A stretch of 64,000 nucleotides of DNA from Rugalucina vietnamica. Lineage: Eukaryota; Mollusca; Bivalvia; Lucinida; Lucinidae. Positions 11,657 to 22,153 of this stretch are shown in pieces. Position numbers and translations under genes: made by a program. The notes beneath the pieces were generated by a model. The model ran no database searches. It saw only the letters and a program-made list of their open reading frames with translations, and was not told the origin of the DNA. Position 1 is the stretch's first letter. Each line of letters starts with the position of its first letter. The stretch covers positions 7,928,214-7,992,213 of the forward strand of contig OZ024871.1 in the NCBI GenBank assembly GCA_964017185.1, read 5' to 3'.

Positions 11657-12546
11657 TTAACCTTTTACCATCACCTTATAATCACAGGCATTAAGTTTTT
11701 CAACAACTTTGAATGGCCCCTTCCACTGCATTATAAGCTTATTCAAATCATTTGGAAGTAGTAACATAACTTCATCTCCTACATTAAAGTGTCTGTCTTT
11801 GCTCTTTGAATCTGCATATGCCTTATACCTATCTCTGTTTTTCTCCAATTCATTTCTCACAACTTCACAAGTAGACTCCAAACCTTTCTCGTAAATCTAC
11901 TACATACTGATACATTGTTTTTATCTCTTCATTCTCTATCTCTTTAGTCCACAACTCCTTAAGAATAGTTAGAGGCCCTCTTACCTGACGGCCATACAAC
12001 AATTGAAATGGCCAAAACCCAGTACTTTCTTGTACAGACTCACGGTATGCAAACAGTAATGCAGGTATAAAACGGTTCCATTGTCTTGGTTTCTCCTCAC
12101 ACACTCTTCTGAGCATGGTTTTCAAAGTACCGTTAAACCGCTCTACTAATTCGTTGCAAGCCGGATGATATGGAGTTGTTTGAAGGTGTTTTATAGTTAA
12201 CAATCTTTCAATTTCTGTCATTAAATCTACGGTAAACTGCTTACCTTGGTCTGTCAATATCTCCCTTGGAATGCCTACTCGGCAATATATTTCAACAAGA
12301 GCTTCGGCAACTGTTTCTGTGTCAATCTTTTTTCAATGCTATTGCTTCAGGGTACCAAGTTGCGTAGTCTACTAGAGTCAACATAAACCTATGCCTATCA
12401 TCAGATGGTGGATGAATGGGTCCTATGATATCAACAGCAACTCTCATGAACGGTGTATCTATGATTGGCATCTTACCTAATGGAAGAGAACTTACTCTGT
12501 CCTTTGCTACAGTCTTTTGACACACATCACATGATCTGTAAAATGT
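11657..12546 (-). pseudogene. Gypsy pol: integrase domain, frameshifted
   Basis: Minus-strand integrase. It opens inside the zinc finger with its CxxC half (SCDVCQKTVAKDR), so the HH half is lost in the deletion. The catalytic core shows all three acidic positions: Asp in AVDIIGP, Asp in TDQGKQF and Glu in LVERFNGTLK. The C-terminal part (GDEVMLLLP, MQWKGPFKVVEKL, DYKVMVKG) ends at a stop near 11,657, after which the GNMLKKYF tail continues in the RT frame. Frameshifts lie near 12,325 (in an A-run) and near 11,880. It lies directly downstream of the truncated 5' LTR and upstream of RT. Confidence 0.85.
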
Positions 12547-12935
12547 TTTGAAACTGCTATACAAAAATGGAAATTCCAAATTTGCAAATTATAATTAAAT
12601 ATCAGAATATTTCCAGAAAGAGCAGCAAATGAAATGAAATATATTGGTACTTACAGCTTCTCTGTCAAACTTTATTCCATAAAATATATTTCCCACAAAT
12701 TCAACACATCCTTTTAGCTTTGTTACAAAGTCTTTTCTGAACAATTTAACTGTACTAGACAAACTGAAGTCACTAAGCCTTTCAGCAACAAAAAATGTTC
12801 AAACTTTGCCCAATACCATTGTTACTGTTAAATAACTGCTATTACCATATTTCACCTATACTGTTAGTACAGCAATACCGTAAACTATCTACAAAAATCA
12901 ATAAAATAAAAAATGTCAAGATCCCAATCGTGACA
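12545..12935 (-). repeat. Gypsy 5' LTR, truncated to its first 391 bp
   Basis: Starts TGTCACGATTGGG on the minus strand (12,935) and matches the 3' LTR from 9,977 to about 9,603. It then switches directly to integrase sequence at about 12,545. The deletion therefore removed the rest of U3, R, U5, the primer-binding site, gag, protease and the integrase N-terminus. A few small indels separate the two LTR copies, so the insertion is not recent. Confidence 0.8.
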
Positions 12936-12940
12936 CAGCC
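12936..12940. repeat. Gypsy target-site duplication, right copy
   Basis: CAGCC directly after the LTR end CGTGACA; matches 8,490-8,494. Confidence 0.8.
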
Positions 12941-13099
12941 AAACTTCCCCAATATGGCTATCGGTATCAAAAACTTCAAAAATACAGGTGCGTTTAGTTA
13001 TTCATATACCCCTGCGATATTCAGAAATAAATTGACAACTCTTCTTGTTTTTTTAGCAATCGTCACTGGCAAGAAATGGACAACTTGGTGAATTTGTTA

Positions 13100-13440
13100 A
13101 AACATTGTGTTAAGTATGTCTATAAATATTAACTTTGTATATAAAACTTCCAGATCTTGTGATGCTGTATGCCTAAATTGATTACATAACATATGGAGTC
13201 AAATTTTAACACAAAAATCGCTGATATTCGGGTTTCAAAGATTCCACAAGGAACCATTGGTTGATGATTTGCAATTTTGTTTTTAAATTACGAAAGAATG
13301 ACCATTCTTGTACTACGGCTGAAAATCTGGCGTCCTTATGAGCACGATTTTCAAAGTTACACCCTAATTTTCATTCACTGTATAGTCTGATTTTTTTCAA
13401 TGTGCAGGGCGGAGCCTGTCAATTTTTGATTGACAATTAC
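13100..13440 (-). repeat. Repeat 'Y', inverted partner of 17.6-17.9 kb
   Basis: Read on the minus strand, this matches 15,255-15,295 joined to 17,626-17,930 (for example CCTGCACATTGAAAAAAATC, then TACAGTGAATGAAAATTAGG, then the CACAAGATCTG block). It is the uninterrupted version of the site into which X1 inserted, and so defines X1's TA target. About 4.2 kb separates the two inverted copies. Its family is unknown. Confidence 0.65.
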
Positions 13441-13789
13441 AAAGTTGACCATTACATTTAAAAATAGGTAGTTCTCACTTGGACTGTTACTTTGACCCAC
13501 TTGTTATTGTTGAACCAATCAGTGTCAAAATTAAACCTCATGCACTGAAAATGATGGGTAAACACATACTGTCATAGAAAAAATGTTCTGTACTACATGA
13601 CTGTATTTATGTATGACCATATTAAAAATTCCCTCAGTAAATGCCTGATAGACATTCTTGTTGTATGACTCTCTGTTTTTCGTTTCAAGTTTAAAACTTT
13701 AATTCTGATACAATTAAATATCAAATGATGCAGGCTTACTTTAAATTACTTATTTACTAATGAAAGCGGCAAAAAAGTGCAATAACTAC

Positions 13790-14890
13790 ATTACGGATCT
13801 ATAAAGTGCTACTGACAGCTCAGTAAAGTTAGTAGCGAATCTGTTGCAGCAGCAGCAAAAAAATAAATAAATAAATAAAATAATAATAATAATAATAAAT
13901 AAAAAAAAAAGTCAAGTTAGCTGCAGCGAAACTGTTTGCCACCTATTGTCTATTGTTCATGCAGACAAGGCTCCAGAGTCTCATCGTCTATCATGAAGCT
14001 TACGTACACTGGTGAGCAAATCACTAAGGTGAGCTACGGCACAATTCGGTCTCTCGTTTTCGTTTAAGTCTGTCTATGAGCGCTATAAGATGATGAATGT
14101 CATCCCACCTATTACCCAGTCTATGGACACTTTTACTATTGGCAGGGAACTTTTGTCCTTAAGCTATGTTATGGGTGGGATAGAAAAGTCTTGTTTGCAA
14201 CATAAGTATTCGCTTCCTATAGCACTCACAGCTAGACGAAACTGTAAAAAAATCAGCAACATTTTCCATTAAGTTGGTAATATGAGGTCTAGAAACGTTA
14301 TGTTGCAGCATTCATCATCATTTTCTACATAGCGATCACAGCCAGACGAAAAAGAAAAAAAAATAAGAATAAAATAATAAAAAAATGGTGACAAACATTT
14401 CCACTTACATGGAACTTTTTAGTAGGCCTAGGTGACGTCGAAAAGATGTGATTGTGGCAAAATGTCATTTTCTTATGTGTTATCACCTAGATTAAAGCCA
14501 AAACATTCTGCGACAAAAATGTTCGCTGCATGCGAAATTGCTGCTTACTTGCATAGGCGGATCTAGAATTGCCAGATTATTAGTTTTTGAAATTTTCCGT
14601 CAGACCCCTTCTGGGAATTTGGACACCCCCTGAAAAAATTTTCTGGATCCGCGCATGACTTGACTATTTTTCGCTGTAGCAAAATAGCTGCTTACTTGAC
14701 CAATTTCGCTGCAGCAAAACTGACTGTATTTTGCTAATGCAAATTTAATTCTAACGCTGCAAGCAAAATTGACTGCTTTTGCTGTAGCAAAATTGCTGAT
14801 TCATGTAACATGACCGATTTTGCTGCAGTAAAATTGCTGCTAACTTGACCGTTTTTGATGCAGCAAATTTGCTGCTAATTTGACCGAGCT
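13790..14890. repeat. GCTGCAGCAAAA minisatellite-like tract
   Basis: Imperfect ~35-45 bp units containing TTTTGCTGCAGCAAAA and CTGCTAACTTGACC recur at 14,510-14,890 and, more weakly, at 13,800-13,940. The word is itself palindromic, so the tract could form small hairpins. An AAT/AAAT-type microsatellite lies at about 13,858-13,912. A CACAGCCAGACGAAA phrase is duplicated around 14,230 and 14,340. No coding frame is convincing. Confidence 0.5.
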
Positions 14891-15295
14891 GACCTTGTAG
14901 GAAAAATAAGTCAAATCAGCTGATTCTCTGAATCGCTTTATTTTTTCGAATGGTACTTTATTGACATTCTACTGCGGTCATGTACCATCAGTAAAGCAAA
15001 GAGTTGTTTACAAAAATAGAGGCATTAGCTAACTTGATAGAAATACATGTATTTGAGTGTAGCAGTATGGTTATATTTTAGAAACAAAATGTTTATGTTC
15101 TTGTGTGTCTACCATACACTTCCCCTATTTTGAAATCATTCAGGTGAAACACAGGTATAGCACAAAGACAACAAGCATAGTCATCTATACCTCAATTATA
15201 CATTGTCAGCTCTGGGACCCTATCTCAACAATGAAATCATCCAAGGCTGGGCTTAGCTAAGCCCTGCCCTGCACATTGAAAAAAATCCAAGTATA

Positions 15296-17625
15296 CATTT
15301 TAGAATTTCATGGTAAAGCGGTTGTTACAATATAAAACAAAAAAAGGTACAAGTAGGCAATGATCAGGAAATGGTGCAATCAGAAAGATATTCCCACTCC
15401 ATAAACCGAGGGGTGGGAAAAAACTAAAATGACACTTAGGTACGTATACCAAGAAAACATATCGTAAGCCGAGTGAGCAGCTATTACCCAACAGGCGGCC
15501 ACTCAGTTACCCGAACTGAATTAAAAATATGAAAACGTACATAAGGCTCAAACAGCACAAAAACTCGACTCCAAAACACAAAACAATTAGAACCACAACA
15601 GAAGTATCGCATTGGAACGATCAGTAATATAAAATTACTGTGGAGCTTAAACCGGTTTTACAGGCGCCTAGCCTCACCCTCATCTTCTGCAGCGTTTCAC
15701 AACATTTAGTTAGTTGTTCGGTCCTCGTGGTGAATCTCTAACTAGTCAATGAATCATCAAGAACAAACAGATAAATCATGATAATCACCCTGGTGAATCA
15801 AAACCGAGAACTCAACAGATTCAGTAAGCTGCCCAACGATGGAGATCCCTTTCTTACTGAAACCCGGAGCAAAAGAAAATACACCAGTTGAACCCCGGTG
15901 GGTCAAGCAACAAACAAGAAGCTCCGGGTCCAACCAACTAAAATGAAAAAGGTACAAATAGGCAAGGATCAAGGAGAAGGCGCAATCAGAAAAAAGATTC
16001 CCACTCCAAAAACCGAGATGGGGAAAAACTAAAGACAGAAAACGAAAGAACCACCACAGACGTATCGCCTCGGAACGATCCGTAATATAAAATTACTGGG
16101 GAGCTTAAATCGATTTTACAGGCACCTAACCTCACCCTCAGCTTCTGCAGTGGTTAACATTTAGTTAGTTCTTCGGTCCTCATGGTGAATCTCTAACTAG
16201 TCAATGAATCATCAAGAACAAACAGATAAATCATGATAAACATCCTGATGAATCAAAAACGAGGACTCAACAGATTCAGTAAGCTGCTCGACGATGGAGA
16301 TCCCTGGGCGCCGAATAACTTACTAACTCCGGAGCAAAAGAAAAACACCAGTTGGACCCCGGTGGGCCAAGCAACAGACAAGAAGATCCGGTCCCAACCA
16401 ACTAAAATGAATAGCTTTAAGTCTGCCAGTGTTCTTGGCAAGAAAACTACATGTAATATTCTACCAGGAGGGTTTTACGACCAAAGCTTGCTAGTGGGTT
16501 CCTTCATGAGGTTTGATTCATCAGGATGTTTATCATGATTTATTTGTCTGTTCTTGATGATTCATTGACTAGTTAGAGATTCACCACGAGGACCGAAGAA
16601 CAAACTAAAATGTTATGAACCACTGCAGAAGCTGAGGGTGAGGTTATGGCCATGTAAAATCGATTTAAACCCGCCAGTAACTTTGTGTTACTAATCGTTC
16701 CATGACGATACTTCTGTGGTGGTTCTTCTTGTTTTATGTCTTGGTGTTTAAAATATTTTTGTGCTGTTGGCGCCATATGTATGTTTTCATATTTTTAGTT
16801 AAGTTAAGGTAACTGAGTGGCCACCTATTGGGAAAATAGCTGCTCATTCGGCTTACGAAATGTTTTCATGGTATAAGTACCTGATTGTTACTTTGGTTTT
16901 TTCCCACCTCGGTTTTTGGAGTGGGAATCTTTTTCTGATTGCGCCTTTTCCTGATCTCTGCCTACTTGTACCTTTTTTTTGAATGCCTTAAAGCACTGTG
17001 GCGTCACCTATGGCTTTGTTTTCTGCCAAAACGTGGGCTGGTATTTCATAATACAATTTATGGTTTGTTTTCTCGGCACAGAATACCATAGGGGACGGGA
17101 TTTTCACAGAGAACATTTTATAGTTAGGCTATCTCTCACTGCTCATATTCGTGATATTTGAATCCTTTTGTATAGGCTTTAAGACAAGGGAAGCACCGGG
17201 GCATTCAATGACAGACATTCCTCTAATATCAATAATATGTTTTGCGGATTAAGGATAAATACAAAGAATATTGCCATTCAAAAATACTTTTTTGACATCC
17301 TTTATTGGCATGTTAATTTCCATGACTTAAACACAGTAGAAGATGTTTGGAATATCACGAAAAGGAGAGCCCACTTAGCCCCTTGGTGCGTAGGAAAAAA
17401 AAATCATGAAACTGTATGATAAAATGCCAACCCACGTTTTGGCAGAATACAAAGTAATGGGTGACTCCATAGTGCTGTAAGACATGCGTACCTTATAGAG
17501 GAACCCACTAGCAGGCTTTGGTCGTAAAACCGTCCAAGCCGAAGAGTATTAGTTTTCTTGCAAAATAACACTGACATGCTTAGTTTTATATTGTAACAAC
17601 CGCTTTATCATGAAATTCTAAAATG
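15296..17625. mobile_element. Element 'X1': 2.33 kb TIR element with TA target
   Basis: The TIRs are ~43 bp with one mismatch: CATTTTAGAATTTCATGG... at 15,296 and its complement ending ...CTAAAATG at 17,625. TA flanks both ends (15,294-15,295; 17,626-17,627), and the empty-site copy at 13.4 kb reads TATACAGTG, which supports a 2-bp TA duplication as in Tc1/mariner-type elements. Inside, a ~470-600 bp block containing GATTCCCACTCC is present twice in direct orientation (about 15,345-15,955 and 15,955-16,440) and once inverted (about 16,505-16,975). I see no transposase; the short frames at 15,757 and 16,233 are read from these repeats. Other copies or fragments: 21,500, 42,648, 49,635 and 54,294. 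Confidence 0.7.
15960..16975. repeat. Large palindrome inside X1
   Basis: The left arm (about 15,960-16,260, with AATCATCAAGAACAAACAGA) is the complement of the right arm (about 16,505-16,975, with TCTGTTTGTTCTTGATGATT-like sequence). The loop is ~240 bp. The arms extend for at least 200 bases with scattered mismatches, enough to extrude a cruciform or cause rearrangement. Confidence 0.65.
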
Positions 17626-17690
17626 TACAGTGAATGAAAATTAGGGTGTAACTTTGTAAATAATGCTCATTGAGACACAAAATTTTCAGT

Positions 17691-17728
<38 letters not shown>

Positions 17729-17933
17729 CATAATTTACAAACAAAATAACAAACCATTAACCATGTTTCCTTGTGGAATCTTTGAAACTTGAATATCATT
17801 GAAATTCTTGCTATAATTTGGCTCCATACGTTACATAATCAATTTAAGCATACAACATCACAAGATCTGAAAGTTTTATATACAGAGTAAATATTCATAG
17901 ACATACTTAACACAATAAATAAGCAAATCATCA
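17626..17933 (+). repeat. Repeat 'Y', right part after X1
   Basis: Continuation of repeat Y beyond the X1 insertion, inverted relative to 13,100-13,400. It contains a T-run of about 31 at 17,698-17,728. Confidence 0.55.
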
Positions 17934-18260
17934 GGAAAACATGTCCGTGCAATGAATTCCCCCTTAAACCCCACTTTTATATAGATAAACTGGGGTATGC
18001 AGGGGTGTATCTATTTTTTCTTAGTTTTGCTCCAAAACATAGTTTGTGTGTACTCGTTAGGCCGAGGCGGTTCTCACGTGTACCCACAATCTTTGTTTTG
18101 AGCAAAAATGGGGTAAGCAGGGGTGTATCTATTTTTCTTATTTTTGCTCCAAAACATAGATTGTGGGTACTCGTTAGAACCGCCTTGGTTCTCAGGAGGC
18201 GCATGCCACCAAAATAACCGTTTTGGCCATTTCAGTAGCTTTGCTTGGATGTACAAGCAG
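17934..18260 (-). mobile_element. Hairpin MITE 'Z' copy
   Basis: Shares CAGGAAAACATGTC ends, the CCCCACTTTTATATAG block and the core ACATAGATTGTGGGTAC with copies at 23,549-23,898, 24,080-24,440 and 55,748-55,994. The core ATAGATTGTGGGTAC and its complement face each other around a GCCGAGGCGG / CCGCCT centre, so each copy folds. It lies in reverse orientation relative to 23.5 and 55.7 kb. Part of the core is duplicated here (18,005-18,060 and 18,123-18,180). Confidence 0.6.
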
Positions 18261-18597
18261 TCCATCTATTATTTCTCACGGTCCCAATGGATCCAATTTT
18301 TTATTTTACTGCAAACATCATGAACCTTATACATAATTGCGAGTTTTAGTAGGGCTAAGCTCAATATGGCAAATTGACTAAATTTCCCCAAATCTGAACA
18401 GGGCTTTGATAAACAGATCAGTCGCCCGATGCATCAGGTTTATCATACAGTGTATATTATACTAGGCCAACACTGGTGTTAACGAGACTTGGTTTCGATT
18501 TGCAGGCAAAATAGTCTATAGCATTACAGAGAGACAGTTGGTAAATCAAAGTACAAGTATTTATATCAAAACAGAAAGAAAAAAAAGAAGAAAAAAG

Positions 18598-18695
18598 AAA
18601 GACAAATGGATTCGATCTCGGATCGCCCGGTTCATATTATGGCAAAAATACTAATTCGATAACTTGCATAACTCCACTGAGCTATCACCAATATT
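18598..18695 (-). repeat. tRNA-like (SINE head or tRNA pseudogene)
   Basis: On the minus strand this reads GGTGATAGCTCAGTGGAG (a good pol III A box in a D-arm context), and ~60 bases later GATCGAATCC (a B box, one change from GTTCGAATCC), followed by T-runs. The spacing is longer than in a functional tRNA and I cannot fold a convincing acceptor stem. It is therefore best read as the tRNA-derived head of a SINE or a decayed tRNA gene. Confidence 0.4.
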
Positions 18696-18699
18696 GAAT

Positions 18700-20640
18700 C
18701 AATTCTATGATTAAACATACTTGAAACTAACTGTTTGGTGTATTTGACCTTATAAGCTATTAAAAGTGCAGATTTAACACACTGCATTGCTGTTATTCTA
18801 TTATACTGTAATTTCAGTTTATTTTTACACATATTATGAAAAGGATCCATAATAAATGGTCACAGTGTAAAACGATGATGAAAATTGCATTACCATTCAT
18901 TCATAGATTCATCAGCAGCATGATACATGTAAAATCATCAAATTGGCATTTATAAGATTTATAATAGTATAAAAATATTTGCGCTTGAATTGAATACCAA
19001 TATAATCAGATGCATTTCCTCCACACAAATAAAGCTAAGAAACTAGCTTACATATTAAGTGCACAGTGGAGACTTTTGTACAGTTATTTTTCTTATTTAT
19101 AAGTCGTATCAAGTATGACTTGTTATATACTCCAGCTTAGCTACTTTTACTGAAAGTATATTGATTTATATAGCTTCAGAACAAACGGACAGGATTAAGA
19201 TCTAGAAGATATATACTGTCAAAAATCAACAGCGTTGATGATAAAAATGTCCTTGACGATATTGCAACTGCAGTGGATGAAATAATTATAAAACATAGTG
19301 TAGGTCATGTGTACAAGGGGTGCTTCAGCCGAAGGATGTACAGAGGACCTTTTATGTCTAAGGATCTATATATCTGCAGATATCGGTGTTACAGGAAACG
19401 CACTTAAATGCGAAAATCTATGTATATTTTAACGAACTGTACAATATAGATCAATGTCATGGTGAAATTACTATTTACGGATTCACACCAAGCTGTCTAA
19501 CAATGGTGCAGAAATACACACCTTAGTGCAAGCCGTGACATAAATATTGTCAATGTCAACAGAGCATGAAAATCAGATCAAGGGGAATACCAGGCTATGG
19601 CGCATGCTTTAAAAGTATATCAATGACAATTAACAGACACGATTACACAATTCAAATGTTAGCCTCTACTTATATGCATACTTGAAAGCATATTTAGCCA
19701 AAGATAATTATTACATCCAAAAAGTTGAGCTCTTATATCACCCCATGCTATAAGCAGATGCAATAAAACCACAATTATGCAGCTAAGGACGCAGTCTAAA
19801 AACCACAATTTTGTGTTATTTATTTCCTACAAGCCTAAGACTAACCACAGCGCTATGTGGCGCTATGACTCTCAGTTTCACTTCCAAAAATGCAATTCAG
19901 TTGATTTAAGAAGGCGATTTGGCGGTCAGAGGTACAGTTCAAGTTTCGTCTCATGTGTCAGTCACCAAAATGACTGGCAACACATTTAGCAGATCTGATT
20001 TTAAAAGGCATGACTGACAATTTCAGTTATCTAGGAGGTCAAAGTATAAAAGTGTGCAATAGTGGCCAGTCTTTATAGAACATGAGCGTTAATTAAATCA
20101 AGTGTTAGTTCACCAGTCTTTTATACCTAGTCTGTCGGCTTATGACAGTTCTTGTTTTTAAATGTGAGGTGTTGAGATTTAAAGTAACAAAAAGTACATC
20201 AGTGTCATCCGCAACAATTTAAACTCCTTTTCGATTTTCATGAAGTACAGAAGTGACTATATGGTATACAATGATATTATCTGTCTGCTTTTAAGTGTGT
20301 TTATTTCAATACTTTCAATTGAAATACATTTTTACACATTTTGTTCGCTTTTTTTGCCTGTATCAACTAGTTTGTGGATATCATTGCTCCCTTTATAAAT
20401 CTAAGCATCCTGTGTAAGACCATAGCCTATAGATTTAATAAGCTGTTGTTTGTTCTCAATAACTGCAATAAAATAAATATTGACCAGACAGACTATGTGA
20501 GCTCAACTATACAGCGGAGTTCTTGTTATTTTTTTCATTAATATTCCTAAGAATTAAACGTGTTTTATGGTGCATTAAAATCAGAAATATATAAAAGGTT
20601 TAACAGTGTACATGTATAAGGAAAATGTCTATAATATTTA
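18700..20640. other. No gene seen
   Basis: AT-rich intergenic DNA. Short frames (such as 19,777-19,989) show no domain or exon structure. I found no element boundaries here. Confidence 0.45.
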
Positions 20641-21300
20641 AATGTTCTGACAGCCATCTTGGATTCCATACTGTACTCAAGCCTGGAAATGGTAACTTAT
20701 GTTAGATATGTCAATATGTATTAAATGGTGGGATAAAACAGCATTTTTCATTCAGTTAGAGACAACTTTAAAACAGTGCGTAAAAATTATTTTCAGACAT
20801 CATCTTGAGCAAATTGTTTAATGCTGACAGGGTGTCACAAGTTGGATTCTATATTGACAAGGTCTTACATGCATGGATTTATAAAGGAAACAAAACTTCA
20901 TATGTCATGTTCAGGCCTAATTGATCAAAATATGTATGCATAAGAAGCTCAAATATGTATATCCTGTACAGACATTTGTATTCGTCAATAAATCTCATTC
21001 TGGCGGCCATCTTGGATGTCAATTTTGATCCTTAAACCAGGCAACAATATCTAATGACAGATATAATAATAGCTGCTAAAGTTGTGAGGAAACCCAGCAT
21101 TTTATTCATTTTAACGGGCACATTGTACACTAATATATGTATTTTCAATATTTTCTGACATCTTGGACGCCATCTTGAATTTATCAAAATGCTCAATGAT
21201 GACAGGCTGTCATCATCCAGAATCCTTAATGGTAATTTCTAACCTACAAGAATCTGTAAAGAAAAAAACTTTATACCACAATTCCAGGTCAAATTGATTT
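20640..21300. repeat. Tandem repeats with CCATCTTGGAT motif
   Basis: CAGCCATCTTGGATTCC (20,650), CGGCCATCTTGGATGTC (21,003) and CGCCATCTTGAATTT (21,169) head similar stretches that include a ...TGACAGG.TGTCA... phrase. The spacing is uneven (about 350 and 165 bp). This resembles the tandem cores of pearl-like elements, with decay. Confidence 0.4.
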
Positions 21301-21499
21301 TGTGCCGGACTATTAGCAAGTCACACAACTTCAAACATAAGATAAGTCTTACCGATAAGATAGATCATAAGTCACTACTAAGATCAGTCTTGATCGTAAG
21401 ATGTGTCCTAAGAGAGCTTCGTGAAACGGTTCCATGGTTTACAAATTTAAGAGGCTTATAGGAAAGACAGATTTTTTTCAGTTTATACTTGAAGCTATT

Positions 21500-21677
21500 C
21501 ATTTTAGTTATGGTTGGGGCACAGCTTCATGTATGTTGCTTGGCCAACCGGGATTCAACTCCTTTGCTCCAGATTTTCAGCGATGCTGTTTGGCACTCAG
21601 GGATTTCCAGTCATCGGGCAGCTTATTGTATGTGCGAGTACTCGTTTTTGATTCATGATTGGTGTTTATTATGATTT
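21500..21677 (-). mobile_element. X1 copy, left part (outer host of the nest)
   Basis: Matches the minus strand of X1 (compare 15,775-15,950): GTTGCTTGGCCAACCGGGAT, CAGCTTATTGTATG and TTATTATGATTT. It stops exactly at the left end of a MITE-P copy and resumes at 54,294 and again at 54,552. This X1 copy is therefore the outermost host of the 32.6 kb nested structure. Confidence 0.65.
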
Positions 21678-21860
21678 GAGCCGCCCCATGGGAAAACTAA
21701 CGATCTGCATAGGCGAAAACAAAGACGCAGATCAGCTTCGCGGTAACCGCGAAGCTGATCAGCGCCTTTGCTTTCGCTACACGGATAGTACAATTCCTCT
21801 TCTTCTCAAATCCGAAATTTCAAGCTTCTAGCCTGCTTCTGTGATTGTACAGGTCGGTTT
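21678..21860. mobile_element. MITE-P copy 2, left part (split by a LINE)
   Basis: Starts GAGCCGCCCCATGGG and includes the complete central palindrome (CAGCTTCGCGGTAACCGCGAAGCTG). It ends in ...CAGGTCGGTTT at 21,860. Intact copies continue with GTGTCGGACC, which is found here only at 54,243, after the LINE. GTCGGTTT is present on both sides (21,853-21,860 and 54,235-54,242). Confidence 0.85.
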
Positions 21861-22153
21861 TAATTTAATGCTTTATTTATTTAACGAGGATTCCTAACAG
21901 CCCGAAGGCCACTAGTAGGTCTCCTCACATAGAACATACAAAGACAAATACATTTATAATACAAAGACAAGGACAAAATAACAGTTATATATACATATTT
22001 ACAGTCCGGTGGTAAATATGAGAGTTCAGTAGTAGAGTTATGAATGAAAGACAAGAGACAGAAGAAAGTTAAGAGGAGGATATAAGAGTGTATTAAGTTA
22101 TACATGGCAACAATAAATACCCTGTTCTATAAACAGACTATGTATATCATACA

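Larger units (their letters stand above)
8490..12940 (-). mobile_element. Gypsy-type LTR retrotransposon, Gmr1-like order, degraded
   Basis: The whole insertion, including the 5-bp target duplication CAGCC at 8,490-8,494 and 12,936-12,940. Reading on the minus strand it runs: truncated 5' LTR, integrase, reverse transcriptase, RNase H, 3' LTR. The outer ends are TGTCACG...CGTGACA, the TG...CA form expected of an LTR. Integrase before reverse transcriptase is the order of Gmr1-type Ty3/Gypsy elements rather than canonical Gypsy; the domains themselves are Gypsy-type. Gag, protease and the start of integrase are missing, and the breakpoint lies inside the 5' LTR at about 12,545. Several frameshifts and a stop make it non-autonomous. 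Confidence 0.85.

Noticed and set aside
8495..12935. Copia-type element, because integrase precedes reverse transcriptase
   Set aside because: The motifs (integrase C-terminal GPFKVVEKL region, RT and RNase H style) are Gypsy-type, and the Gmr1 order explains the layout.
16233..16538. 101-residue frame inside X1 as a possible transposase
   Set aside because: It lies in the internal repeat/palindrome and the same sequence is duplicated and inverted. There is no catalytic motif.
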